This document shows positions 18,276 to 28,659 of a stretch of DNA of 64,000 nt, piece after piece. The notes beneath the pieces are model-generated. The model searched no databases. It was not told where the DNA came from and saw only the letters and a list, made by a program, of their open reading frames with translations. The stretch lies in NCBI RefSeq assembly GCF_035207705.1, contig NZ_CP128187.1, positions 4,278,001 to 4,342,000 on the forward strand. Direction: 5' to 3'. Both the position numbers and the translations under genes were made by a program. The stretch comes from Maribacter sp. BPC-D8. Lineage in GTDB: Bacteria; Bacteroidota; Bacteroidia; Flavobacteriales; Flavobacteriaceae. The stretch's first letter is position 1. Each line of letters starts with the position of its first letter.

Positions 18276-18689
18276 GTGAAACAATTGCTACATAAACTTT
18301 TTTCTGTACTAATGGCAATGCTATTGTTACTGTCTACAATTTCTTGGACAGTAGAAAAGCATTTGTGTATGGGTCGTGTTATGGATATAGCATTGTTTGA
18401 TCATGCAGATGATTGTGGTATGGAAGCTGGTTTGTCTTTATTAGAAGATACACCTATAGTTAAAAAGCATTGTTGTAATAATGAAGCTTTTACCATGCAA
18501 GGTCAAGATGATTTGACACATGATATTTCTAATTTTGATTTTTCACAACAGGTATTCTTAATCTCTTTTACAAGTTCTTATATAGGCTTGTTTGAAGAAA
18601 CTACAGATGAGAATATCGATTTTGATTCATATCCGCCGCCTATATTGGCTAAAGATTTAAATATTCTACACCAAGTTTTCTTGATTTGA
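18276..18689 (+). CDS. HYC_CC_PP-family secreted protein, probably metal-related
   Basis: This 137-residue protein starts at GTG, because the ATG two bases earlier is immediately followed by TGA. Residues 8-25 form a signal peptide. The family landmarks are visible: His29-x-Cys31 (KHLCMG), Cys47, His65-Cys66-Cys67 (KHCCNNE) and the proline run at 120-122 (YPPP). This is the Bacteroidota HYC_CC_PP family, found beside copper and heavy-metal genes. The paired Cys/His sites suggest metal binding in the periplasm, which is inference. It precedes copA by 213 bases on the same strand. Confidence 0.82.
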   Translation: MKQLLHKLFSVLMAMLLLLSTISWTVEKHLCMGRVMDIALFDHADDCGMEAGLSLLEDTPIVKKHCCNNEAFTMQGQDDLTHDISNFDFSQQVFLISFTSSYIGLFEETTDENIDFDSYPPPILAKDLNILHQVFLI

Positions 18690-18902
18690 TTTAAACTGAT
18701 AGTAAGCGTTAGTTCGCAAATACAGTGTAATCAAGTACTACTTTTAACTAATTATCTTTTTCATTGACTGAGCTGTAAAGCAAGTCTGCCTTATGTGTAG
18801 TCGTTTTTGTTTTATGTATAGATTTTATAAAAGTTTAGTGTATACGATTAGTTTAAATAGTAGAAACAGTTTGTAATAACTGGAAGAAATCATAATCTCA
18901 TT

Positions 18903-21395
18903 ATGGAACATACATATACTATAGTTGGAATGACCTGCAATGGCTGCAGAGGTCATGTCGAGCAAACCTTAGCTAAAATAGACGGAGTAAAGAATGCTGC
19001 GGTGAATTTAGAAAAGGCTGAAGCTGTGCTAGAGATGGATGATCATATTCCGTTGAAAACTCTAAAGGCGGCTATGGAAGCTGATGGGGGACATTATTCT
19101 ATCCATGAACTCGGTGCTCCGATACATGAGGCTACAAAACCTAAAGCGGTCGAGAACGGAAATGGTGTTTTTTACTGTCCTATGCATTGCGAAGGAGAAA
19201 AAACATATGAGGAAGCTGGAGACTGCCCGGTTTGTGGTATGGATTTGGTTGAAGAGGCAAGTGCTACAACAAATAAGGGTCAAGAGTATACGTGCCCAAT
19301 GCATCCTGAGGTAAATAGTGATGAACCTGGCGATTGCCCAATTTGTGGTATGGATCTGGTTCCGAAGCAAGCAGATATTTCCGCCGAAGAAAAGAGTTAT
19401 AAGAAACTGCTAAATAAGTTTAAAATAGCAGTAGGGTTTACGTTGCCAATCTTTCTTATTGCAATGTCAGAAATGATACCTAATAATCCGCTTCAGAATA
19501 TCTTGAGCTTAAAATATTGGAATTGGGTACAATTTGCGTTGTCGATACCTGTGGTGTTTTATGCAACGTGGATGTTTTTTGAACGTGCCTATCGTTCAGT
19601 TAAAACATGGAATTTGAACATGTTTACATTAATTGGTATTGGTGCAGGTGTGGCGTGGTTGTTTAGTGTATTCGCTATTTTGGTACCCGATTTTTTTCCA
19701 CCTCAATTTAAAACAGATCAAGGTACAGTTCATGTTTATTTCGAAGCTGCTACGGTGATTTTGACTTTAGTTTTATTTGGTCAGTTATTAGAAGCTCGCG
19801 CACATAGTAAAACCAATTCTGCGGTAAAAGAACTGTTGAAATTAGCGCCTAATAAAGCTGTAAAAATTGTAGACGGTAAAGAAGTGAGCATAATTATTGA
19901 CCAGATTTCAAAAGGTGATTTGCTACGTGTAAAACCAGGCGATAAAATACCTGTAGATGGTAGTATTTATGAAGGGGAGAGCACGGTTGATGAATCTATG
20001 ATTACGGGCGAGCCTGTTCCAGTTCAGAAAGTAGTCGGCGATATAATAAGTTCAGGTACTATAAATGGTAAGGGTTCTTTTATAATGACCGCTGAGAAAG
20101 TAGGGGCAGATACCTTATTGTCTCAAATCATCGATATGGTGAACAAGGCTAGTCGTAGTCAGGCACCAATTCAAAAACTGGCAGATAAAATATCTGGTTA
20201 TTTTGTACCTGCTGTTGTCTTTATTTCTATTGTAACTTTTATAGTTTGGGTCATTTTTGGTCCTGATCCCGCTTATGTATTTGCATTGGTTAATGCCATT
20301 GCGGTATTGATTATAGCTTGCCCTTGTGCCTTAGGTTTGGCAACACCGATGTCAGTAATGGTAGGTGTGGGTAAAGGAGCGCAATCTGGTGTGTTGATTA
20401 AAAATGCAGAAGCACTTGAGCGTATGGATAAAATTGATACGCTAATTATAGATAAAACAGGAACTATAACCGAAGGGAAGCCATCAGTAGAAAAAGTAGG
20501 AAGCATTGCAGAAATTGATAATGAAAAGGTGCTGCGGTATATCGTTTCTTTAAATCAGTTAAGTGAGCACCCATTGGCAGATGCCATCGTTAATTATGGA
20601 AAATCTCAAAATGTAGATATATTAAAAGTTGATGATTTCAACTCTATCACAGGTATGGGGGTTTCTGGTAAAATTAATGGCGAAGCTATTGTTTTAGGAA
20701 ATGATAAAATGATGGTAGAGGCTAAAGTGGCTATTCCTGAGAATTTACAAGTAGTTGTTGCTGCGCATCAAAGGCAAGGTAAAACAGTTTCTTATGTAGC
20801 AATCGATGGTAATGCTGTAGGTTTTGTGGCTATTGGTGATCAAATTAAAGAGACTAGTAAAAAGGCAATTGAAGCGCTTCAAAAATCTGGTATCTCGGTA
20901 ATCATGTTAACGGGTGATAATTATGATACGGCAAAGGCTGTAGCCGAACAATTGAATTTAGCAGATTTTAAAGCGGGGATGCTTCCTCAAGATAAGTTGG
21001 CTGTTGTTGAACGTTTACAGTCAGAAGGTAAAAAAGTGGCTGTTGCTGGCGACGGTATAAATGACGCGCCTGCATTGGCAAAAAGTGATGTGGGTATTGC
21101 TATGGGTACTGGTACAGATGTAGCTATTGAAAGTGCTACTATTACGTTGGTTAAAGGTGATTTACATGGTATTGTAAAAGCGCATAATCTCAGTAAAGCA
21201 GTGATGAAGAATATCAAGCAGAATTTATTTTTTGCACTTATTTATAACACCGTTGGTATCCCTATAGCTGCAGGAGTTTTATATCCGTTTTTCGGGTTGT
21301 TACTTTCGCCTATGATCGCCGCTTTGGCTATGAGTTTTAGTTCTGTTTCAGTGATAGCAAATGCATTACGATTACGAGCAGCAAAAATTGATTAA
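18903..21395 (+). CDS. copA: Copper-exporting P1B-type ATPase with three N-terminal metal-binding modules
   Basis: This 830-residue transporter has an HMA domain (Cys12/Cys15 in MTCNGC) and then two heavy-metal-binding modules of the YCPMH...CPVCGMDL type (about residues 91-116 and 120-144). Eight membrane helices follow. The CPC ion-transfer motif is at about residues 473-475, and TGEP, DKTGT, SEHPLAD and [10 protein letters not shown] mark the ATPase domains. The final helices carry YNxxxxP and MSFSSxxVxxNALRL, characteristic of Cu(I) ATPases. It should move copper out of the cytoplasm. The TonB receptor gene starts 21 bases downstream, indicating one operon. Confidence 0.93.
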   Translation: MEHTYTIVGMTCNGCRGHVEQTLAKIDGVKNAAVNLEKAEAVLEMDDHIPLKTLKAAMEADGGHYSIHELGAPIHEATKPKAVENGNGVFYCPMHCEGEKTYEEAGDCPVCGMDLVEEASATTNKGQEYTCPMHPEVNSDEPGDCPICGMDLVPKQADISAEEKSYKKLLNKFKIAVGFTLPIFLIAMSEMIPNNPLQNILSLKYWNWVQFALSIPVVFYATWMFFERAYRSVKTWNLNMFTLIGIGAGVAWLFSVFAILVPDFFPPQFKTDQGTVHVYFEAATVILTLVLFGQLLEARAHSKTNSAVKELLKLAPNKAVKIVDGKEVSIIIDQISKGDLLRVKPGDKIPVDGSIYEGESTVDESMITGEPVPVQKVVGDIISSGTINGKGSFIMTAEKVGADTLLSQIIDMVNKASRSQAPIQKLADKISGYFVPAVVFISIVTFIVWVIFGPDPAYVFALVNAIAVLIIACPCALGLATPMSVMVGVGKGAQSGVLIKNAEALERMDKIDTLIIDKTGTITEGKPSVEKVGSIAEIDNEKVLRYIVSLNQLSEHPLADAIVNYGKSQNVDILKVDDFNSITGMGVSGKINGEAIVLGNDKMMVEAKVAIPENLQVVVAAHQRQGKTVSYVAIDGNAVGFVAIGDQIKETSKKAIEALQKSGISVIMLTGDNYDTAKAVAEQLNLADFKAGMLPQDKLAVVERLQSEGKKVAVAGDGINDAPALAKSDVGIAMGTGTDVAIESATITLVKGDLHGIVKAHNLSKAVMKNIKQNLFFALIYNTVGIPIAAGVLYPFFGLLLSPMIAALAMSFSSVSVIANALRLRAAKID

Positions 21396-21416
21396 TCAAG
21401 TTGAATAAAAAATTAA

Positions 21417-23657
21417 ATGAATAAATATATAATAGTAATAATAATGACCATGTTGCCGTGGTTTGCTTTCTCTCAAGATAGGGTAGAAGGTGTGGTATTA
21501 GATTCTGAAGGGTCTAATGCCTTAAGTTTACCTGGTGCAAATGTCTATTGGAAAGACTCTCAAACGGGAGTAGTGACAGATTTTGATGGCAAATTTTCAA
21601 TTCCGTATGCAAAGGAATTTAATAAATTGATAATTAGTTATGTTGGTTTTGAAACTGATACATTAACTATAAATGAACCAAAGACAATTCGTGTTAGTTT
21701 AAAACCATCGAATGAATTAGATGAGGTTGTAGTGCAGCAAGAGCGAGATGCTATTCAAAAAACGTATTTCAGTCCGCAGAATGTCATCACTGTAAATAGT
21801 GCAGAATTATTGAAAGCAGCATGCTGTAATTTGGCAGAGAGCTTTGAAACGAATCCGGCTATTGATGTAAATCTTTCAGACGGATTAACCGGTACCAAGC
21901 AAATACAGATGTTGGGCTTAACGAGTCCGTATTTATTGATAACCCAAGAAAATATTCCTATGGTTCGTGGAGCATCACAAGCATACGGATTAACGTTTAC
22001 ACCTGGTACTTGGATCGAGAGTATTCAAATTACAAAGGGTGCAGGTAGTGTTGTTAATGGTTATGAAAGTATATCGGGACAAATAAACACAGAACTGGTA
22101 AAACCATTAACTGATAATGCTGTTTTTGTAAATGGATATGCAAACCAAAATGGGCGTTATGAGCTGAATACACATTTTAATAGAAAGTTAACCGACAAGT
22201 GGAGTACAGGGTTATATATTCATGGAAACAAGAGGACACAAAAAGAAGATAATAATGAAGACGGATTTTTAGATGCTCCTTTGGCGGATCAAATAAATGT
22301 TATGAACCGTTGGCAATATCAAGATGCAGAAAAAGGTTGGGTTAGTTTTTTTAATGTTCGTTTTTTAAATGATGAAAAACAAGTAGGGCAAGTAGATTTT
22401 AATCCTAATGTAGATAAATTCACAACGAACTCATGGGGTAGTGAAATTAATACACGTAGGTTCGATACTTCATTAAAATTGGGTTATGTTTTTCCAGAAT
22501 TGCCCTTTCAGAGTTTAGGCTTTCAAACATCATACAGTTTACATAAGCAAGATTCATATTTCGGCTTTAGAACTTATGATATCAATCATGAAAGTTTGTA
22601 TAGTAATTTACTTTTCAATTCTATAATCGGTGATACCAGAAATAAGTTTAAAACCGGAATTACCTTTGCTTATGATGGTTATGATGAAATGGTTACGGCA
22701 ACAGATTACTCTAGAGACGATACATCTGTAGGGGCATTTTTTGAATATAGTTATGAGAATTTAGAAAAGGTGAGTCTTACAGCTGGTTTGCGAGTAGATA
22801 ACCATAATAGGTTAGGAACTTTTGTGACACCTAGATTTCATATAAGATATACCCCATGGGAAAAAGGCAGTCTAAGAGGTTCGTTTGGTAGAGGTAAAAG
22901 AGCTGCAAATATTTTTGCCGAGAATCAGCAGTTGTTTGCATCTGCAAGGCAAATTAATATTGATGATACAGGTGGTAAAGTATATGGTTTAGACCCGGAA
23001 GATGCTTGGAATTACGGAGTAAGCTTTTTACAGGGATTCAATTTTTTAAATAAAAAAGGGGATATTTCGTTGGATTATTACATCACCGATTTCGAAAATC
23101 AAATTGTAGTAGATTGGGAAAATCCACAAGAGGTTTCATTTTATAATTTAGATGGAGATAGTAGTGCCAAGAGTTTTCAAGTCGAGGTAAATTACGAACT
23201 TTTAACCCGTTTAAATTTTAGAACATCTTATAAGTTTTATGATGTATCTACAGATTATAACATTGGAAATTTACAAAAACCATTACTTGCTCAAAACCGC
23301 TTTTTTGTTAACTTAGGGTATGAGACCGAAGCAAAAGAAAACGGTGCAAAATGGAAGTTCGATTATACCTTGCATGCTTTAGGAAAAATGAGATTGCCCG
23401 ATACCAGTGTTAATGAGCCGGCGTATCAATTAGGCGAATATTCATCACCCTATAATTTGATGAACGCCCAAATAACCAAGGTGTTTTCTAATACCATAGA
23501 GCTATATATAGGTGGTGAGAATTTAACTGGAGAACAACAAAATAATCCGGTATTAGGGGCAAACGACCCTTTTGGTCCCAATTTTGATACAACCATAGTA
23601 TATGCGCCAATTATGGGAAGAATGTTCTATGGCGGATTCAGATTTAAAATTCAGTAA
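21417..23657 (+). CDS. TonB-dependent receptor, probably for metal or metallophore
   Basis: This 746-residue outer-membrane receptor has a signal peptide (residues 1-19), a carboxypeptidase-D regulatory-like domain (about 22-97), a plug domain (about 115-220) and a 22-strand-type barrel ending with an aromatic-poor FKIQ. A Cys136-Cys137 pair begins the plug (KAACCNLAES). Its position between copA and a secreted HMA protein suggests copper or a copper complex as substrate, which is inference. The plug lacks a recognisable TonB box, usual for this phylum. Confidence 0.9.
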   Translation: MNKYIIVIIMTMLPWFAFSQDRVEGVVLDSEGSNALSLPGANVYWKDSQTGVVTDFDGKFSIPYAKEFNKLIISYVGFETDTLTINEPKTIRVSLKPSNELDEVVVQQERDAIQKTYFSPQNVITVNSAELLKAACCNLAESFETNPAIDVNLSDGLTGTKQIQMLGLTSPYLLITQENIPMVRGASQAYGLTFTPGTWIESIQITKGAGSVVNGYESISGQINTELVKPLTDNAVFVNGYANQNGRYELNTHFNRKLTDKWSTGLYIHGNKRTQKEDNNEDGFLDAPLADQINVMNRWQYQDAEKGWVSFFNVRFLNDEKQVGQVDFNPNVDKFTTNSWGSEINTRRFDTSLKLGYVFPELPFQSLGFQTSYSLHKQDSYFGFRTYDINHESLYSNLLFNSIIGDTRNKFKTGITFAYDGYDEMVTATDYSRDDTSVGAFFEYSYENLEKVSLTAGLRVDNHNRLGTFVTPRFHIRYTPWEKGSLRGSFGRGKRAANIFAENQQLFASARQINIDDTGGKVYGLDPEDAWNYGVSFLQGFNFLNKKGDISLDYYITDFENQIVVDWENPQEVSFYNLDGDSSAKSFQVEVNYELLTRLNFRTSYKFYDVSTDYNIGNLQKPLLAQNRFFVNLGYETEAKENGAKWKFDYTLHALGKMRLPDTSVNEPAYQLGEYSSPYNLMNAQITKVFSNTIELYIGGENLTGEQQNNPVLGANDPFGPNFDTTIVYAPIMGRMFYGGFRFKIQ

Positions 23658-23677
23658 CTAACGATTAATATAAAACT

Positions 23678-24043
23678 ATGAAAGCAACAATTTTATCAAT
23701 AGCAATGATGCTAATGGCGGTAGTAACCTATGCGCAAGACAAGAACAAGAAAATGACTTTTGACGTTAATGGTAGATGTGCCATGTGTAAAGAGCGTATA
23801 GAAGAAGCTGCACTAAATGTAAAAGGTGTAAAATATGCAAATTGGGATATACCAACACATCAATTAGCAATTATTATGGATGAGCGTAAAACTGATGCCA
23901 TGAAGATTAAAACAGCTATCGTTGCAGTTGGTCATGATACCAAAGAGTTAAAAGCAACAGATGAAGCTTATAATAGCGTTCACCCATGTTGTTTGTATAG
24001 GGAAGATAATTCTGATGATGGAAAACACCATGAAAACAAGTAG
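23678..24043 (+). CDS. Secreted heavy-metal-associated (HMA) domain protein
   Basis: This 121-residue protein has a cleavable signal (residues 1-19, cleavage after TYA) and one HMA-like fold. The metal site GRCAMCKERIE places Cys34 and Cys37 in the usual CxxC loop. A C-terminal His-Pro-Cys-Cys (102-105) and a His-rich tail (KHHENK) add possible ligands. It probably chelates or shuttles Cu(I) in the periplasm. It starts 20 bases after the receptor gene and closes the operon begun by copA. Confidence 0.87.
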   Translation: MKATILSIAMMLMAVVTYAQDKNKKMTFDVNGRCAMCKERIEEAALNVKGVKYANWDIPTHQLAIIMDERKTDAMKIKTAIVAVGHDTKELKATDEAYNSVHPCCLYREDNSDDGKHHENK

Positions 24044-24180
24044 TAAGTACTGCTTTTATTTGGGTGTAATTTCGAGTTGAAAATCGGATAATAAATTTTA
24101 GTTAATTTTTTGCCAACGTGATTATCACGGATCATAATCTGAAATACATTAGCTATAGATTTATCTTAAATTCTATAACA

Positions 24181-24279
24181 ATGGCACAAGCAAAATCAGC
24201 AGGGAAACCAGCTGCAAAATCTTCTCCGGCAAAAGCTGGAAAAAAGGCTGCTCCGAAAGCTGCTCCTAAAAAGAAGTAG
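24181..24279 (+). CDS. 32-residue Lys/Ala/Pro-rich basic peptide, histone-H1-tail-like
   Basis: An ATG at 24181 opens a 33-codon frame ending TAG at 24277-24279. The product is nearly only Ala, Lys, Pro, Ser and Gly, with repeated KAAPK-like units at its end and no hydrophobic core. It resembles the low-complexity tails of bacterial histone-H1-like proteins and may bind nucleic acid. A strong terminator follows 40 bases later, consistent with a real small transcript. There is no other support, so confidence is moderate. Confidence 0.5.
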   Translation: MAQAKSAGKPAAKSSPAKAGKKAAPKAAPKKK

Positions 24280-24318
24280 TCAGGTTAATGCCTTTAGAAG
24301 GCAATACCGTATGGACGA

Positions 24319-24358
24319 TAAAACCACCTTCTGTAAATAAAGAAGGTGGTTTTTTTTT
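24319..24358 (+). terminator. Terminator after the Lys/Ala/Pro-rich peptide gene
   Basis: AAACCACCTTCT and AGAAGGTGGTTT form a 12-bp stem with an 8-base loop, followed by a run of T. It serves rightward transcription from the small peptide gene or the copper operon. Confidence 0.85.
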
Positions 24359-24376
24359 GCTCATATTTGAAACAAA

Positions 24377-24409
24377 AAAAACCGCTCTTGAAATATCAAG
24401 AGCGGTTTT
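24377..24409. terminator. Terminator after groEL, usable in both directions
   Basis: AAAACCGCTCTTGA and its complement flank a 4-base loop (AATA). The A run on the left end becomes a T run for leftward transcription, fitting the end of groEL at 24462. Confidence 0.8.
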
Positions 24410-24461
24410 AAATTATATTGACTGCGCAACCCAATTAATTATTGGCTGTGGCGCCTCGCCA

Positions 24462-26108
<1,647 letters not shown>

Positions 26109-26209
26109 TTATGACTTTTTGCACTGGGCATAAAGTCAAGAAAATTATTAATTTTTTTAAATGAAAATTCAATGACTAATGACTAAAAGTCAGCAGCCAG
26201 TTGCTATTT

Positions 26210-26488
26210 TTAGATTATAGCAAGAATATCACTTTCTCTCATCATCAAGTAATCTGTACCTTCTAACTTCAATTCAGTTCCGGCGTATTTTCCGTAAAGA
26301 ACGGTATCACCAACTTTAACGGTAACACTGTCATCTTTTGTTCCAGGACCCACGGCTACAACTTTACCTTTCTGTGGTTTCTCTTTTGCAGTATCAGGAA
26401 TATAAAGTCCAGACGCAGTCTTAGTTTCAGCTGCCATTGGCTCGATAAGAACTCGGTCTGCCAATGGTTTGATATTAACTTTAGCCAT
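26210..26488 (-). CDS. groS: Co-chaperonin GroES (10 kDa)
   Basis: This 92-residue protein forms the heptameric lid of GroEL. The sequence [26 protein letters not shown] includes the mobile loop that contacts GroEL, and [16 protein letters not shown] is the conserved core. It is the first gene of the groES-groEL pair. A possible promoter lies 50-80 bases upstream (TTG, 20-base spacer, TAATTTCT on this strand). No CIRCE-type inverted repeat is visible upstream, so control by HrcA is not supported here. Confidence 0.97.
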   Translation of the reverse strand: MAKVNIKPLADRVLIEPMAAETKTASGLYIPDTAKEKPQKGKVVAVGPGTKDDSVTVKVGDTVLYGKYAGTELKLEGTDYLMMRESDILAII

Positions 26489-26536
26489 AATTATTAATTT
26501 TTAAATTGATTTTTAGTTTCGTGATATTGTAAAGGC

Positions 26537-26567
26537 AGAAATTATGCCATTGCCTGTTTACTGACAA
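26537..26567 (-). promoter_or_regulatory. Possible groES promoter
   Basis: On the minus strand TTG (plus-strand CAA at 26565-26567) is followed after 20 bases by TAATTTCT, one base from TAnnTTTG. Spacing fits the flavobacterial -33/-7 pattern. The imperfect -7 box keeps this tentative. Confidence 0.4.
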
Positions 26568-26579
26568 ATTGTAAACGAA

Positions 26580-26608
26580 AAATGCCAGCTTATGACAAGC
26601 TGGCATTT
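26580..26608 (-). terminator. Hairpin terminator after secG
   Basis: AAATGCCAGCTT and AAGCTGGCATTT form a 12-bp stem with a 5-base loop, 29 bases past the secG stop on the minus strand. A short T run follows on that strand. Confidence 0.75.
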
Positions 26609-26636
26609 AAATATTATGTACTAAAAATTTTATAAT

Positions 26637-26990
26637 CTATTCTGAAGGTGTTTCATCATTAGTTACAGGAGGTGTTACTGCCTCTGGTAGTGTTTCTGGC
26701 ACTACAGTTTCGATATCATCACCTTGTAATAATTTTGAATCTGCATCACCATAATTACCTTTAAGGGCAACATTAGATGCTAAGATTAAAACTATTAATA
26801 AACCTGCTAGAGTCCATGTACTTTTATCTAAAAAGTCACCTGTTTTTTTAACTCCACCAACAACTTGGTTGCCTCCTCCACCAAAAGAAGAAGAAAGTCC
26901 GCCACCTTTTGGATTCTGTACCATGATCACTAATATTAACAATAAGCAAACGACAATGATAAGTATTAGGAAAATTGAAAATGTACTCAT
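26637..26990 (-). CDS. secG: Preprotein translocase subunit SecG
   Basis: This 117-residue protein has the SecG layout: an N-terminal membrane helix (residues 4-23), the signature VQNPKGGGLSSSFGGG, and a second helix (about 58-78). An acidic C-terminal tail rich in Glu, Pro and Thr follows. SecG assists the SecYE channel in protein export. It begins eight bases after the frameshifted TPR-type gene and ends at a terminator, so it is the last gene of the lptE-TPR-secG run. Confidence 0.94.
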   Translation of the reverse strand: MSTFSIFLILIIVVCLLLILVIMVQNPKGGGLSSSFGGGGNQVVGGVKKTGDFLDKSTWTLAGLLIVLILASNVALKGNYGDADSKLLQGDDIETVVPETLPEAVTPPVTNDETPSE

Positions 26991-26997
26991 TATTAAA

Positions 26998-28123
26998 TTA
27001 TTTATTATCTTTTCGTAGTTTTTCTACCGCTTTTATTCGGTCTGCAAAGAAACTACTTTTTTCTGGATATTTCAAAATTAAAATTTTGTAAGCCTGAATT
27101 GCGTTTTTATACTTTTTTTGCTCTAGATAAACCCTCGCTAAAGTCTCTGTCATCAGCTCATTATGGTCAATTCTAGAGGACTTTGAAATGTCTATAACGG
27201 TATTTTGTTCGGTGGGCACTATTTTAGGGTTTGAAGCTATAAACTTATCTATACGGTCGTATTTCTTTTTAATCGCTTCACTTTTAACCTTTGGTTTTCT
27301 AATAGGTTTCGGAGTAATTGTAAGCTCTTTTACCTTTTGTACGGTCTTTTTAATATTACTTTCTCTTACCTCGGGTTCTTTCTCAATAATTTCTTCTTTC
27401 TGAATCTTAACAATATCTTCTTGAGATTCTTCTAATGGTTTTTTTAGATGCGAGACTTAACCATTCAGAAAAAGAGTACTTCTCTTTGGCATCGAAAGTT
27501 AAAGGCTGACCTATATCAAGGGCATTTTCTTCTTCGGTGTTTGCTGGGTTTTTAGTTTGAAATAATTCAGGGTCTAGTATTTGGTCAGCATCATGCTCGT
27601 CTTGTGGTAGTGGCTTATCTATAGATGGTGTAATTAAAGATGCTATAGCTATTTCTTTTGTAGGAAAATCATTTTCTTCTACAGCTATAATTTCATCTTT
27701 TGAAATAGAATTTTCAGCTTCGATTTCGGTTTCTGTAACTTCTTCTACTTCTTTAACTATCTCAATATGATTGTTTTCTGAGATTTCCTCCTTTTCTTCA
27801 GTTTCAATGATCTCTTCTTTACTTTCTGGTGCTACGATATTCTCTTTAGAGATATCACCATCATATTGTAAAAAATCTTTAGAGGTTATAAACTCAAAAA
27901 GTACATCTCTGTCTGTGGTGTAGGCAGCAGTTACTTTAAGTGCTTTGTTGTATTTGTAGCTATTTAAATTTTTTAATCCTTTTAAATGTAAGGCACGAGC
28001 AGCTTGAAAATAAGGATATTCGGCAATAATATCTTCTAGGTGTTTTGTATGTATAGGTTCTACCACTTTGGTAGGATGTTCTAGAAAATATGTAAAGTCC
28101 TTAACGTTCATGTAATCTACCAA
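26998..28123 (-). pseudogene. Tetratricopeptide-type protein gene split by a frameshift at an A7 run
   Basis: Two minus-strand frames form one gene. The first (27407-28123, 238 codons) begins MVDYMNVKDFTYFLEHP and runs to FSEWLSLASKK, then shifts into a short wrong tail. If one A is removed from the seven at 27439-27445, the frame continues as KPLEESQEDIVKIQ to the second piece. That piece has a TPR-like helix pair (LARVYLEQKKYKNAIQAYKIL) and ends at 26998. The repaired product is 374 residues: N-terminal helical domain, long Glu-rich linker and C-terminal TPR unit. No stop interrupts the repaired frame. It lies between lptE and secG, where flavobacteria often carry such a gene. It could be a sequencing error, a real mutation or a slippage site. 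Confidence 0.85.
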
Positions 28124-28638
28124 TCTGCCAATGAGGCGTTGAAAATATCTTGTGTTAGCCTTTCGAAAATTATCTCGTGGGCTTCACTCTTTATGCTTGC
28201 TAGTTGTGTGTCTGCGGGATAATCATAAAAGAATGAAAAACTCTGATCAAAAGCAGCATCTTCTTTCAGTTGATTGTAAAAACGCACTTTTACTCGTATC
28301 GATAGTCTGTTTTGTGCAGCTGTTTGAGCAGCAGTTGCAGACATTGGTGAAATCTTATATTCGGTTATTTCGCCTTCGTATAATAGATCTGGATTACCAG
28401 AAGAAATAAGATCTAAACTGGTCTGATTTAATATTCTGTCTTGTAATGCTAAAGTGAAATCTCTATCTACCCCTGGTTCAAATGTAGAACCGGGACTCTG
28501 GGTGGCATAGTTTTGAAAGTAATTTACTTTAAATGTTTTCGCTTCGCCAACATTACCACCGGTAAAATTATATACACCACAGCTTAAAAGTAAGATGACG
28601 GGCAGTATAAAGATTATAGATTTTTTAAGGTATCTCAT
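28117..28638 (-). CDS. lptE: LPS-assembly lipoprotein LptE family
   Basis: This 173-residue lipoprotein has a signal with lipobox (VILLLSCGVYNF), followed by a mixed alpha/beta domain with TFKVNYFQNYA and YEGEITEYKISP. These are features of Bacteroidota LptE-family proteins that plug the LptD barrel in the outer membrane. An upstream ATG five codons earlier is possible, but MRYLKKS gives the better signal peptide. The gene overlaps the TPR-type gene by 7 bases and starts shortly after the sigma-54-type regulator gene, suggesting one transcript. Confidence 0.85.
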   Translation of the reverse strand: MRYLKKSIIFILPVILLLSCGVYNFTGGNVGEAKTFKVNYFQNYATQSPGSTFEPGVDRDFTLALQDRILNQTSLDLISSGNPDLLYEGEITEYKISPMSATAAQTAAQNRLSIRVKVRFYNQLKEDAAFDQSFSFFYDYPADTQLASIKSEAHEIIFERLTQDIFNASLADW

Positions 28639-28659
28639 TGAAATGGGGTTCATTTTATT

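Noticed and set aside
26489..26640. CIRCE-type heat-shock operator before groES
   Set aside because: The TTAGCACTC-N9-GAGTGCTAA inverted repeat is absent; the only hairpin here is the secG terminator.
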